DNA of 64,000 nt. Origin: Monosporascus cannonballus (taxonomy: Eukaryota; Ascomycota; Sordariomycetes; Xylariales). Under the pieces are notes generated by a model. That model was not told the DNA's origin. It did not search any database and saw only the letters and a list, made by a program, of their open reading frames with translations. The stretch covers positions 120,609-184,608 of the forward strand of contig QJNS01000155.1 in NCBI GenBank assembly GCA_004154925.1, in the 5' to 3' direction. Shown here piece after piece: positions 12,501 through 25,454 of this stretch. The first letter of the stretch is position 1; every line of letters begins with the position of its first letter. The translations under genes and the position numbers were made by a program.

Positions 12501-15500
12501 AATGGTGGCTATACGAGCATCGTTCAACTGTTGGCTGGCGATTAATCGCTGCGCCGGAGCCATCGCTTTCTTAAGTCGCTCATAGTCGTCCGTCACACAC
12601 TTGTCAGCAGTAGCGAGCGAGAACGCATTCGGGCCGGCGTCTGCCTCGCCTTGAACCAGGACGGCTAGTGTCGGTAGCTTGTGCTGCGCTACTTTTCCGT
12701 GGTCTCGGAAAAGGTTCATAAGCTGTTGACATTGTGAACGAACTCGCTGCACGTAGGTCACGAGGTCTTGGTATTGAGACGGCCGATCAGAGTCGATGAT
12801 CTTCTGCAATTCGTTGACGTATCTGGCAGTGTCAACCTGTGAGACGGCACAGTTCCGGGCGAATTCATCAATGACGACACATGCAGTAAGCTGAGTTGAA
12901 GAAAAGGAAGAAGTTAGAGCGGGATTTAGCGTCGCGTCAAATCCCTCTAGGAAGGGTTGCGGGACGTGGGCCATTATCAGCCCCATTGCTGCCGCAGCCG
13001 ACACACGAGACCTAATGAGGGTGTCCATGCCAACAAGGTCGACGTCTCCCTGCATCATGTGACCATCGAGGTCATGCGATTGCGAGGTGGGGGCCGGCTC
13101 GTCGAACTTAGTCGATTTCCTACGGCGTTTCGGGGCCCTTTCGCCTCCTTCTGGCTCGGAGCCCTTGCGCGCCACGGGAGGGACGAATCCGCGGACCTGG
13201 TACGTACCACCCGACGGTTTCTGGAAGAGAGTGCCATTCATTGGTATAGGATTGCGGGATACGCCAATTGGGTGTAAAGTTAGTTGCATGAGGGCATCCA
13301 CGTGCGGGCCGAACTCGTTGCCAAGAACCTCCGGTTTCTTAGCCAAACACTTCACCAACGCAGTCCAGAGTTCCAAAGACATGTTGAGGGTGTTCAGATC
13401 TCGCTCTACCAGGATGTTCTGGAAGATTAGTCGAAGGGTCCTACCGTCAAGCCAGCCTTGCGATTCTTCGCCTAAGTTGACAAACGTCATTAGAGCTTTA
13501 AGGACAGCTAGGCGAACGGAGGTGATGGTGTGTCGCAGGAAGGGGTAGAGGCGTGGTACTAGAAGAGTGAAAGACCTCTCCTCGTCTTGTTCCGCAGACG
13601 ATTTCATCGCTTCTAAAACCTCAGGGAAGCTGCAAAGAGTAGCTAGGAGATCCATGATCTTGCCGGTACTAGCACTCAAGTCATCGCCGAGACTTGATAA
13701 GCTCTCCCAAACGATACCGATAAGGTCATCCAAGGCCGTGGGACGGAGGCCGACAAATTCCCGAGCAATAGGGATTAATGTCGCTGCACTGACTGATCGG
13801 ACGTCGTCATCGCTGTCACCGAGGCCTTTCATGACGGCTTGGATAACACCATCAATCATGTCGTTGTTTTGCAGCAAAAGGTCCTTGCGAACCGCCACGA
13901 CATATCGCAAACCAACCATGCCACCATGGCAAACAGCCCAGACGGGTCTTTCTAATCCGAGGTCTTGTTGCATGACCATCCTCAGTAGTATCCGGTAGAT
14001 GGTGTAGACCGATTCTGGCGGCACATGCTTTAGGCACGAGCCTAGTGTCTGGCCGACAGTCTCCCGGATGGGAGCGACAGACGTATCTGAGGCGTAATCT
14101 GTGAACCTGTCCAACATAAGGACACAACACAGGCGACAAGCGATGTCATCAAGCCATGTGCGGTTGAGAGCGTCGTTCTCGCTCCTTGATTTCCCTCGCA
14201 TGCGACCAGCTCCCCGACCATGAACGCGGAGTATTTCTCGCAGTCCCAAGGCCGCCCCATGCCGGGTCTCCCACTGCGAATCAAATATATCTATCTTAAG
14301 AAACTCGCATAGACGCTCGTATGGCCATTCCGCGCCCTGCAGTTCATCTTCTATCTCGATCTCCGATTTAATGGGTATCGTAGGACCTTTGAACTCTGAA
14401 ACGACCTTCTTGTCCTCGTCCACATCAGCAGGTCGTTCGAGGCTGAAGTAATCAGACTTGGCGTTTTTCTTGTTATCCGTATCGGGTATCGGCGTGTCCT
14501 CGGGGCCTTCGGATCCCGCTGTGAAAGAGCGGCGCACCGACAAATCACCAAAACCCCCTTTGCCCTGGGCGGCCTTTTGTGCGTCTCTCTTACGTTTCCG
14601 TTTAAGGACATTCAGTTGCCGCGCACTCAGTCCGGCCTCTTCGGGAGCTTGACTTGGCGTTGGAAGATTGAGGCTATCCTGACGTGTTAGCCCATTGGCA
14701 GAAGCCATATCCTGTGGCGTAGTAGGGCTAGATGATTTCTCAGTATTGGGGGGTATTTCATCATCCTCGAAGCGTCTGCCTAATAGACCAAGTCGACCTA
14801 TAAGAGTCTTTTTTTGATGGGCAAGCCGCTCTCCAGGCTCGAGACTAAGACTGGCCAGACCATAATCTACATTGCCTGTCCTTAGCAGTTCCCGGCCGCA
14901 TCTTAATATGGTCGAGACGTCTAGAGAGGCAGGTGAAAAGTAGTCTCCTAAAGGCAAAGAAGGCTCGATGCATTCTTCTTTCTTCACGTGACCATTTTCT
15001 AGCGACGTTTCCTCCTTGGCGGTTGGCTGGCCTTCATCCTCGTTCGGATCATATAGGGGCGCATTCTCAATGATCTTGCCGAGGGCCTTCGCCGCAGTCG
15101 CTCGCGTGTCCCAGTCCTTGTGGCGAAGATACGGCACTACCCTAGAAAGGAGGTTGAAGAGTTCGTCTGGATGCTGTTTCTGCCAGTCCGCTAATTGGTT
15201 GACAGCTGTATCCTTGATGAGCTTAGTACTGCCTGTCTCGAGGATCCTAATATGGCGTCAGCTGCAACACTAGACTAGATAAAACTGAGGCGGATGGGGT
15301 CTGTCCTCGATTCTTTACAACGCCTATACTTGGAGGAGACGAAATCTTTCAGGCAGCAGGCAGAAGGCGTGTTGAAAGGAAGGGCAAGTCTCTTTACCAA
15401 AGGCGAGACCTTCCAGTGCAACATACTCGTACTCCGATTTAAACTAACACAGAGCGGAAAGACAGTGAAAGAGCTGGCGTTACTCACGTGACAAGACGAT

Positions 15501-15576
15501 CGAGCCTATCATATAAGGTTAGCGATGTTTGACTTGGTGTGTTACACCGAGAAAGAGGTGCTTACCTGGACGCCAT
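9540..15576 (-). CDS. MOT1: TATA-binding protein-associated Swi2/Snf2 ATPase Mot1 (BTAF1)
   Basis: Mot1 uses ATP to strip TBP from promoter DNA in the nucleus and so redistributes basal transcription. Minus-strand exons are 15576-15566, 15505-15488, 15246-9828 and 9773-9540, giving 1893 residues, normal for fungal Mot1. The N-terminus is built as MASR, then LDRLVT, then ILETGSTKLIKDTAV; it is split by a 60-bp intron, an 18-nt exon and a 241-bp intron (GTGAGT...ATTAG). A 54-bp last intron joins GLGTM to DTDQILDLFNLGD. HEAT-repeat sequence fills roughly the first 1250 residues. The ATPase follows with CDDMGLGKTLQT near 1330, VLDEGHLIKN near 1438 and AHRIGQKKVVN near 1767. The tail ends in FDLDGFLKTMG. 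It diverges from SMC3 across a 3-kb spacer. Confidence 0.96.
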
Positions 15577-18560
15577 CTTTATTGATCAACTCCTGGGCTG
15601 TATTGCCAATCTTGGGAAAGGGTTCATCTCATTATTGCCGTTCCTGTAAACATCCAGTCAGTTGCTTAATCTATTAGTTATCGCGTTGTGTGTGGCTTAT
15701 ATGCAATTGTTCTTGGTGAGTTGAACGGATCGCAACGGGGCTGATGAAGGTGACAGCCATTAGGCTAGGGTAGGTAATATGCATGCGAGCTAATAGAGAC
15801 GCAGTGTAACGTGTAATTGGTCGAAGAACTTGAGCAAGAAGTAACGACAAAGCGGATGACACCGTTGGGGGAGGCTGTGCACCATGCTTCTGACACTCCA
15901 CAGTGCCTCCCATGAATGCACGACATCTGAATAGAATAGTTTGGCACTGGATGACAAGCTCAGATATAATAAATAGATCATCGCAGACAACAAGAGAATA
16001 CGGCAAGGCAGTAGCCGTCGCGCGATTTGGCACACAACAAAATGAAGCAAAGACGATGTAATGACGTAATGAAAATGAAAATGGAAGAATGTGTTGACAA
16101 GCAGCATAGGTGGAATGTGATTGGGATGAAACGTTCGCATATGAAACAGATAGTGCACTTACCCGGCGGGCAATATCGTGGATTCTCAAAGAGGAAAGAA
16201 CACCAATCCGAGCGTTGTCACTGAATCACAGGTACAAGGGTCCGGAACGATGTCCGATTTCCACTCCTGGGGTTTTGAAGAATATCAATAAAACGGAAAA
16301 GGAGCAAATATGATTCGTCGAGTGAATGAATATGCAAATATAATTAGGTGCAAGGGGGGAATTGTCAATGTCTGTACGAATCAAAGTTGCTGAAATAAAC
16401 CCACTAACTTTGTATCGTCGGCGCCGGCGTCTATAGGTGTTGCGGTTAATGTTGCTCCAAAGCCGAAATGGAGATGGTTGTGTGAATCGTTCGAGTTTTG
16501 ATGGTGGTACGTGCGGCGCTCGCTGCTTTTCGAAGCTTCAACAAAAGGGTAGAGCCGGAGCTGGAGCTGGAGCTAGTAGGTAGGAGATGGCATGTGGGCA
16601 GGGGGGCAGCGGCGAGGATGCAGCTGCCGGGAGGGCTTGTCAGAAAATTGCGGGATGTAGCGAGGTCTGGAGGGCTTTTTTTGAAGTGGGCGGCAGTGAC
16701 CTCTAATATGCCTATGCCGTACTTTTATACACGTTGGCCGGGCACGCGCCGTCCCCCATTCCCCCTTCTGTCGAGTTCTGACTGGTCAAAGCTCTGCCAC
16801 TGCCGGAAGGAAGTGGCACCTTAATTTTACAGCACTTGCCAGCCTAAAGACAATGCTTGCCAGTCGACGACCCAGCAATTGCTCACAACGTGGCTTGAGT
16901 CAGGCAATATCTGTCAGTTGCATCCATCAGGTCGCCTGTCCAGCCACTCTTACTCCCTTTTTCATCTTCCATTTTCTGCTCTTTGCCGTCTCACCACATT
17001 CGGCCACGAGCTGGATTTTTCCTTTTTTCCCCCAGTACCTACCTAGGGTGCCTCCAAGATAACTTATCTCCAAATCGAATGCAGGTCCTCCAAAGCGCAC
17101 ACCCTGGCTGCTCGTCATCCCATTGCGCGTTTGCTATTTTCGCTTATTCATTAGTGCCAATCCATGCAAAACCTAGTCCATTCCGTTGCTAGCAAATTTT
17201 CCTTTCTGAGTGTGTGTCCGTTGCCAATGTCGAAAACGGGAAGAGAAGAGCAACAACGCGACCATGGTCTTTCGGTTCCAAAAATCCATATGCAATGTAT
17301 GAAGGCGCAACTCCAATGCTGCATTCTGGTCGCTCCTTTGGACGATCCGTACAGCTGTCAAATTGGGACGGAAGGATTGCGACCCGAAATGCTCGGCTTG
17401 GCCTATTGTTAAGGTTTTTCCAATAATGATGATGCCCAGTCAATATGATATGACGCCCATGTCTAACTGATCAAAAGCAGCACTACGAGTACTCCGTACT
17501 GCTGCAGGTTAACTTAAACTATACCCTGCCGCATCAATCCTTTTCAGGAGATTTCGATAGCAAGTGCAAGAATTGAATTATACACAGGCAATTTGTAAGA
17601 CGCTTAAATATCCACGAGAGTGATAAGCAGATATGCAGTTTGCAGTTGCAGATGCTTGTTCTAAGGTGGCGTCCTTGGTACGTATTACACCAGGAACGTC
17701 TTATTGTAATTGCACAAGGAGAATCCTCACGGCTGTTGACTGAGCGGATCAAAATTGCTGTAGATACTTAAGATAGCAGCCCAGCCTGCATGGGTGGGAG
17801 GGATCTGACGGGCTCGTGATCGTCTCACATTCCCATCTTGTTTCTGGGTGAAGAGAATACTTGGGTGCATCTAGAATTCTTGGAATCATCTTATACACGC
17901 CATCTCATAGCATACTTGAGTAGTAAACATAATATGTCCGTTTCGAACGAGGAACTACCAAGAGGCTCAACAGGGGAGGCCCGCATCTTCGGGATCGTGA
18001 TCGTCAACCATATTGGGGCCGCCCTTGCAGTAGCCCTGGATCTCACTCTACTCCTCACTGTGTCAGGTCCAAGCCAAGCCTGGCCTGGTTGCAAAGTGTG
18101 TATGAAGTAGAAGTAGAAGTACCCCCTCTATAACCTCTGAGCCAACATATATAGGTCTCAACCATGTAGCCAGTACATCGGTCATTATCTTTGTCAGGCA
18201 CTTGGCAAGCCACACAGCTACTTATGGACATCAGCGGTAAGATGTGGCTTGCCCCGTAACTGTGGCTTATATAACTTTGACTAGCTAAACCGTAAGGACT
18301 GTAGCTGTGACGCCCTGTTGACCCGATTAGGACCCAGTCGCCCACTCACGCGCTTTATCGCAACGCGTTCCCCCCAAACCCTCTACGTAGCCAAATTTAC
18401 CTTGGTTGACGTGAGAGGTTCAATGCGGCTTCACACGTCTAACCCCGCCACAACCCGGTCGCGAATCAATTACGAGACTCATTCCAGCTTGATAAAGACT
18501 CCGCGACACGTATTCCGATAGTTGATCCGAGCTGCCCGGCCGGCAGCAACCTGTGCGACC
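15577..18560. other. Long divergent spacer between MOT1 and SMC3
   Basis: Nearly 3 kb lie between the two start codons. Several short open frames exist on both strands, but none has a recognisable motif or convincing length. Pyrimidine-rich tracts near 16,930-17,040 resemble fungal promoter sequence. A short unnamed gene or a non-coding transcript cannot be excluded. Confidence 0.5.
18363..18368. promoter_or_regulatory. ACGCGT (MCB-like) box upstream of SMC3
   Basis: A perfect palindromic ACGCGT lies about 195 bp before the SMC3 start. In yeasts this is the core site of the MBF factor that drives G1/S genes, cohesin genes among them. A six-base match can occur by chance, so the assignment is tentative. 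Confidence 0.35.
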
Positions 18561-21500
18561 ATGTACATCAGACAGATCATCATTCAGGGCTTTAAGAGGT
18601 ACGGCGCAACTTATCCTCCGACCCAACTCGGCCATATATAGGAGACGTCTCTGCGAGCATCATGGATACTGACTAGTCGCCTCACAGCTACAAGGACCAA
18701 ACGGTCATGGAGCCTTTCTCTCCCGGCACCAATGTCATCGTCGGTCGCAACGGGTCTGGCAAGAGCAACTTCTTCGCCGCCATACGGTTCGTATTGAGCG
18801 ACGCTTACACACAGATGACTCGCGAGGAGCGCCAGGCTTTGCTACATGAAGGTTCCGGGTCTGCCGTCATGTCGGCCTATGTCGAGGTCATCTTCGACAA
18901 CAGCGATGATCGATTTCCCACGGGGAATAAGGAAGTCGTTCTGCGACGTACGATAGGGCTAAAGAAGGATGAATACTCTCTCGACAAGAAGGTGGTCACC
19001 AAAAAGGATGTCCAGAATCTGCTGGAGGCCGCCGGCTTCTCGAGCTCGAATCCCTATTACATCGTTCCGCAGGGTCGAGTAACAGCCCTGACCAACATGA
19101 AGGAATCGGATCGCTTAGCTCTGCTGAAAGAGGTAGCCGGAACACAGGTCTATGAGTCGCGTCGAACTGAGTCTCTCAAGATCATGACTGAGACGAACAA
19201 CAAGAGAGAAAAGATCGACGAGCTACTCGATTACATCAAAGAACGCCTTAGCGAGTTGGAGGAGGAGAAGGAGGAACTTCGCGGCTTCCAAGACAAGGAT
19301 CGCGAGCGCAGATGTTTGGAGTACGCCTTCTACCACAAGGAACAGGTAGCCGTTCAGGAGGTTCTAGAGGAGCTGGAAGAATCGCGGCAAGGTGGTGTTG
19401 AGGACACGGACGAGAATCGGGAGGCCTATACCGCCGGCGAGAAAGTTATCGCTTCTCTAGACGCAGAAATCCACAAGTTACAGAAGCAGATGGAACTACT
19501 TCGCATCGATCGCCGCCAGCTCGATGAGGACCGCCGGGAAAGTGCAAAAGCACGGGCGAAAGCGGAACTGGCTGTCAAAAGCCTAGCAGACAGCATGTCT
19601 GCCCAAGACCAGGCCAAGCAGCGACACGATGCTGAACTCAGCGAGGTGAGGGCGTCAGTAGCCGCAAAGGAGGCCGAGCTCGCCAAAATCGCTCCGGAGT
19701 TCGAACAGAGAAAACGGAAGGAGGCCGAGATAAAGCAGGCTCTAGATTCGGCTGAGGCTGGTCGTCAACGTCTCTTCACCAAGCAAACTCGAAGCAGCCA
19801 GTTCCGGAACAAAGCAGAGCGAGATGCCTTCCTGAGAAAGGAGGTAGATGATTTAAATATGACGCTCAGCCAACAAAAAGCAAATCGCCTTGATGCTGAT
19901 GAAGAAGTCAAGGCGATCCAAGCTTCCATTCAACAGGTTGAGAATGAAGTTTCAACCTTACGGCAAAAGAACGAGGGTTTCAGCAGCGACCGGCTAGCCC
20001 TCGCCGATGAGCTCACTAGCGCAAAGGATGCGTTGGACAGGCTCAGCGATGAGCGAAAGCTGCTCCGCCGCGAGGATGACAAATTAGAGGCTATCTTGTC
20101 CAACGCTCGGGGTGAGCGGGATAATGCCGAACGCGAACTATCGCACACCATGGATCGTGCCACTTCGCGAGGTCTCGCAACTATAAGGCGACTGAAGCGT
20201 GAGCAGGATATACCCGGCGCTTATGGTACACTCGCTGAGCTCATGAACGTGAGTGAGGCCTATCGTCTCCCGGTGGAACAAGTTGCTGGCGCTAGCTTGT
20301 TTCACTACATCGTCGATAACGACGAGACGGCAACTTTCTTGGCGACCACATTGCAAAAACAACATGGAGGCAGAATTACGTTTATGCCCCTATCCAAGCT
20401 GAAAGTCCGCTCATCAAATCTCCCGCGAGCTAACGACGCTGTCCCATTGGTCAGCAAGATCGAATATGACCCACGGTTTGACAAGGCATTCCAACAGGTC
20501 TTCGGCGGTACAATCATCTGTCCCAACCTCACCGTCGCGGGTCAATACGCGCGAAGTCATGGCATCAATGGCGTTACCCCGGATGGAGACATCACCAACA
20601 AGCGGGGTGCCATCATCGGCGGTTTCATAGATGCCAGAAAATCACGGCTAGACGCAGTTCGCGCGGTCAACAGGTGGCGAGATGAATGTGACCAACTACA
20701 AGCCAGGGCCTCTGAGATCAGGAAAGAGATAGAACAGAAGGACCAGGAAATTACCCGTGCGATGGGCGAGGAGCGCAAACTCGAGCAGAGACTCCGGCAA
20801 ATGGATGACGGGTACGGGCCCTTGCGAGCGGAGTTGAACACGAAAATTAGCCAGGCGGATCGCGAGCGAGATCGGCTCGAAGCTGCCATCAAGCGACGAG
20901 ACGCTGTCGACAGGAACATGAAGGAGTTCGGTGACAAGTTGAGCGCTTACGAAGCCGAACTAGGCTCGGACTTTAAGAAAGCCGTGACAGCTAACGAAGA
21001 GCGGCAGCTCGAGACCCTGAGTGCTCAAGTGCAGGAACTCCAGAAAGAGTGGAACGAAGTGAGCAGCGGCCGGAGGGAACTAGAAAGCCAGAAGCGGAAG
21101 CTCGAGAGTGACTTGCGACATAACCTTCAACTCAAACTGGACCAGCTTACCAGCCAAGCATTTGAGACTGCTTCAAGCGGAAGCAACGCTCTTAAAGAGG
21201 CCAGGCGAAACCTTAAGAAGTCGCAGACAGCCGTCGCCGCGATAGAAAGCAAGCTCCAGGAGGTTGAGCAGCAAATCGATTCCGCCGAGTCGAAGATCAC
21301 GAGTTTGGAGAAGCAAAAGGCCGATAAGGAAGCAGAGCAGCAGGAGATTGCGCGGGAGATCCTAAAGCAACAGAAGAGGATGCAGAAGAGCATCCAAAAG
21401 AAAGCTCTCCTGACGGCGAAAGCGGCCGAGTGCGCCAAGAACATTCGCGATCTCGGCGTCTTGCCCGAAGAGGCCTTTGATAAGTACGAGAGGCTGGATA

Positions 21501-22347
21501 GCAAAACGGTAGGTGCACATCGCACGTCTATAGGACAGTGTGACTAACTATCCTGAAGATTACTACACGCCTCAAGAAGGTCAACGATGCGCTCAAGAAG
21601 TACAAGCACATCAACAAGAAGGCTTTTGAACAGTACAACAGTTTTACCAACCAGCAAGATCAGTTGCTCAAGCGTCGAGCGGAACTTGACCAGTCGCAAA
21701 AGTCAATCGAAGAGCTTGTCGCGCATCTTGATCAGCGTAAGGACGAAGCCATCGAGCGTACGTTCAAACAGGTGTCTAAGGAGTTTGCTACTATCTTCGA
21801 ACGCCTCGTACCGGCTGGCCATGGTCGCCTCGTCATCCAACGCAGGGCGGACAGACGCCATGACCCCGACGATTCCGATGAAGAGCAGCGCACCAGCGTC
21901 GAGAACTACACCGGTGTTGGTATCAGCGTCTCATTCAACTCCAAGGTCATGGACGAGCAGCAGCGTATTCAGCAACTTTCCGGTGGCCAGAAGAGTAAGT
22001 CGACACTACAATAATCACTAATCGGTTTATGTACTGAACTCCAAATAGGTCTTTGCGCCCTCTGCCTCATCTTTGCTCTACAGCAGACTGAATCCAGCCC
22101 TATGGTGATTTTCGACGAAGTGGACGCGAACCTGGACGCCCAATACCGTACCGCCGTTGCCGGACTGCTCGAGTCTATCTCGAAGGAGGCGGGCACCCAG
22201 TTTATCTGCACGACCTTCCGACCGGAAATCGTCCACGTCGCCGACAAATGCTATGGTGTTCTCTTTAGGAACAAGAACAGCACTATCAATTGCGTCAGCA
22301 GGGAGCAAGCACTTGATTTCGTCGAGGGCCAAGCAGCGCCGCGGTAA
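18561..22347 (+). CDS. SMC3: Cohesin subunit Smc3
   Basis: Smc3 pairs with Smc1 to form the cohesin ring that holds sister chromatids together. Exons are 18561-18598, 18688-21508, 21559-21994 and 22049-22347, giving 1197 residues, the family's usual size. Introns are 89, 50 and 54 bp; the second has a perfect GACTAAC branch-point string. The first junction makes [14 protein letters not shown]. The N-terminal ATPase half has Walker A GRNGSGKS at 32-39. Long coiled coils flank a hinge at roughly 505-670, which contains the Gly-rich stretch [10 protein letters not shown]. The C-terminal half has LSGGQKS near 1094, split by the last intron, and Walker [12 protein letters not shown] near 1117. The KK pair at 118-119 lies where Eco1-type acetyltransferases modify other Smc3 proteins. 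All key ATPase residues look intact. Confidence 0.97.
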
Positions 22348-23393
22348 AGCTTTGGGTTCAGTAGTAATATTTACAGTTTCTCAAGTTCGGGCGAGGAGTT
22401 ATGTTACTTCAATGACATTGTATGATAGTTGATCCCCACAAGGGGCAGGCATATCAACTGTGGCCTGCCTATTGCATACTTAGTTTATGTTGATCAAGAC
22501 GCCGCTAGAGAACAAGCTATGGCATAGGTGTAAAGCTGCTCTCGACGATAGCTAGTTTGCAGGTTGACATCTTCACTTTCTACACCCTCGTAAGCCGTGG
22601 AAGAGATCGAATCCGTCTGATTTAGCCCAAAGTCCTTACAGTTGCTAAAGTGGATCCACAAGGTAACAACGCAAAGATACCAACTCTCTTTACCAGCCTA
22701 TCTCCGTCCATCAGATACTGTTGAAGGCGAATCCTGGAAGGTGGGCTGCCTAAGTTTGAGCCGCACCTTATAATAAGATGGAAGGACGGAGATTGAGTTG
22801 TGAGGTAACCAGGGCTCTAAGCCCTACTGCAGACATGGTCCCCGCCATGTTTCGGGTGCAGGAAGTTACTGCAGAGGTTCCTTCTTCTTAGTTTGACTGG
22901 TTTGCTAGCAGGATTAGTCTGAACTTGCTGTTTGAACCTTAACGCTGCGTGACTCACTGATGCATCAGGGGCAAACACTGTTAACAACAAGGGATAACTT
23001 AAAGTGTGATATACAGCTTTCGGCACCTTGTTCCTCCTCGTTACACTACATCAACCTTAAGCAAGGCACAAGTGGAACAACCTCAGTTGATAACTTTAAC
23101 GAAACTAGTCCTCTTTGCCTTGCAGCCAACCTTTGTTTATCAAGTTGCTCTTTGCACCAGGTGTCTAGCTTCAGCCTTGCCAATAAGAGAGTGTATCCAG
23201 GAAGGAACACCAGATCCCAACCTCATACATCAATATAAATCCTGCCCGCCGTCGCTACATAGCACTCAGTGTATCACGCCGAAGACTACAATTCCATTAA
23301 CTTAATACGCAACTACCAACCCCGACACACATCCCAGAAGCCACAATCACCACTCTAGCTTCACTACAACCACAAGAACCTCCATCACTCACA
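22348..23393. other. Intergenic region between SMC3 and the cyclotransferase-like gene
   Basis: No gene is supported in this 1-kb stretch. The last 150 bp before the next start are rich in C and A (CCAACCCCGACACACATCCC-like), a common composition for a fungal 5' leader. Confidence 0.5.
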
Positions 23394-24179
23394 ATGTCCA
23401 GCTCTCCCACGCAAAACCAGGGCCAGTCTGCCCAAGCACCCGCGTCCGAGGCCACGTCAGGAGCCGGCGCCCCCCCCATGACCTCCGGCACCGCCATGAT
23501 CGCCAACGCGGAGCCGCTCGCGGCTCGGCACCCGGCCACCTTCGCGGACCCCGAGGACCAGAAGCGGGCCGAGGCGGACAACGTCCGGATCCTCGCGCTG
23601 CGCGGTTACAAGACGACGGCGACGGGCACGCAGCTCTGGCAGCTGGCCTGCCGGGCCGAGGGCGGCTCCGTGCTGGACTCTTCCCCCTCGTCCCGCTGGG
23701 GCCGCCGCCGCGACTTCGGCTTCGATATCGAGGAGGATAACGCCGACATTTCCGGCAACGTCGACGTCGTCTTCGAGCCCTTCTACTTCTTCTTCTACGG
23801 CTCCCTGCAGGATCCGGGACAGATCTGCCGCGTGTGCGGGCTGGACTCGTCGGAGCTGCCGCCCTCGGTCCTGCAGCCGGCCACCATCCGCGGCTGGCGC
23901 GTCAAGATGTGGGGGCCGTTCCCGGCGCTCGTTCCCGCCGACGCCGACGCCGAGGTCAGGGGCGTCGTGTGGAAGTGCGAGGCCGCCGCGCATGTCAGCC
24001 GCCTGTGCTTCTACGAGACCGACAACTACCGCCTCGAGTTCGTCGACATCAAGAAGGACGACGGCGAGGTCATCAAGGACGGACGCACGTTCGTCCATGT
24101 CGGCGACCCTGAGGACCTGGAAGAGGGCTCGTTCGATCTGGTCCAGTGGCGGGATGGGCGCTCTCTTTCTCTCTTCTAG
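23394..24179 (+). CDS. Gamma-glutamylcyclotransferase/AIG2-like domain protein
   Basis: Single-exon gene of 261 residues. The first 125 or so residues are Ala/Ser/Gln-rich and probably flexible. The rest fits the gamma-glutamylcyclotransferase-like (AIG2, BtrG) fold: FYGSLQDP at about 134 matches the glycine-containing substrate loop. It is followed by GWRVKMWGPFPALVP, then VRGVVWKCE and YETDNYR. Enzymes of this fold release 5-oxoproline from gamma-glutamyl peptides or amines, but many fungal members have no known substrate. An acidic residue in the YETDNY segment is a candidate catalytic Glu, by analogy only. The start is supported by the CA-rich leader (CACAATGTCC). High GC third positions and the lack of introns are consistent with an intact, expressed gene. 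Confidence 0.8.
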   Translation: MSSSPTQNQGQSAQAPASEATSGAGAPPMTSGTAMIANAEPLAARHPATFADPEDQKRAEADNVRILALRGYKTTATGTQLWQLACRAEGGSVLDSSPSSRWGRRRDFGFDIEEDNADISGNVDVVFEPFYFFFYGSLQDPGQICRVCGLDSSELPPSVLQPATIRGWRVKMWGPFPALVPADADAEVRGVVWKCEAAAHVSRLCFYETDNYRLEFVDIKKDDGEVIKDGRTFVHVGDPEDLEEGSFDLVQWRDGRSLSLF

Positions 24180-25454
24180 GCCTGTTCGGGGGTTTCTTGT
24201 AAAGGACCCCTGTGACTAAATGTGCGTTAGGGGGATGGAAAGGCAGGAAAGACATGATATTTCTGGAGTCGAGAGCGCGGATTCGAGACGGCAGCGCACA
24301 GCGACGGGTTTTCATGATGGATACATGCGATACACGAGAGCGATTGATAGATTCCGTTCAGCTTATTAATCGGATTGCCTTACCCCTATCCATTAGTATC
24401 TTCCGTGCTGCCTCGTGCGAGTGTAGAGCAGGTGGACTATGACCTCCCAGAGAGATACTAATTCACTACCTCTCACTTGTTTATGCCCACGCCCGTATTT
24501 GAGAGCAACTCCTGAGGCGCCTCGCAAGCAATAATCAGGAGGACCATTCCAAGGTCATACTCCAACAACTGGGCAATCAGGGGCAAACGGTGTAGCGAAT
24601 AGACGCGGTTGAGACCATACTACCTCATATTGTCGGTGACTAATGGATACGCTACTGTGCTAACCTCGCATTCATCATTCGTTGCTCTCGGCGCCATGCC
24701 ATCTCCCTACTCTGCGTGAGAGGGGACTATCGTTCAGGGGTACCAGTGGGACTGGATACCTATATCTAACTGTGACCTTTAATTCTGTCCGGTGCATCTC
24801 TGATTCCATAATATCCTCCCCAGGAGACATTCTCCTCCATCATACTCGTAGCTTGACATTCACGTATGACCCCGAGAGAATATTTGGTGGCGGGATGGTC
24901 GAGTAGTATGCTTACCTAGTCATCGTGGTCGTCTACAGAGCCGCTCTTTCGTCGCCCAGGAGAATGGGAACACCCCTCGACAGAACTCGGACAAATAATT
25001 AGGAGGAATCGCCTGCGTTATATTAAGAGGCAGTTCTTGATACCAACATTGGTCGGCCTCCTCAGAGTACGACTAGTCTCGACTTAAGGTATCTATGCGT
25101 AAACGTCGGTACGACTCTGCAGGTAGTCTTGTAGCTCAGGTGAGTTATCTAACGATCGCTGGCTATCACCTGGCAAGTAGGTATATATTTGTTATCCCCG
25201 CCATCAATAATAATCAATATCAGACCCCACGACATTAGATAGGGGATATGCCTCCACCGTATAAATCGTAGTTTTTGGCGAAACAAAAGCAACCGAATCT
25301 CCAACGATCTGCCCAGCTAGGAAGGTGCTTAATTCAGCCGACAGTCACTTATAAAAAGGAGAGTCCAGGTCCCGATACGGGCATGCAGATCAACGAGTCC
25401 GTTTCCTCGTCATCTACTCGTTGGCAATTACAGGGGAGAATTCCAGCGCAAACA
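24180..25454. other. Intergenic region with no recognised gene
   Basis: About 1.3 kb of normal-composition DNA. Frames are short and lack recognisable domains. It separates an intact gene from a broken one, so it may include remnants too eroded to read. Confidence 0.45.
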
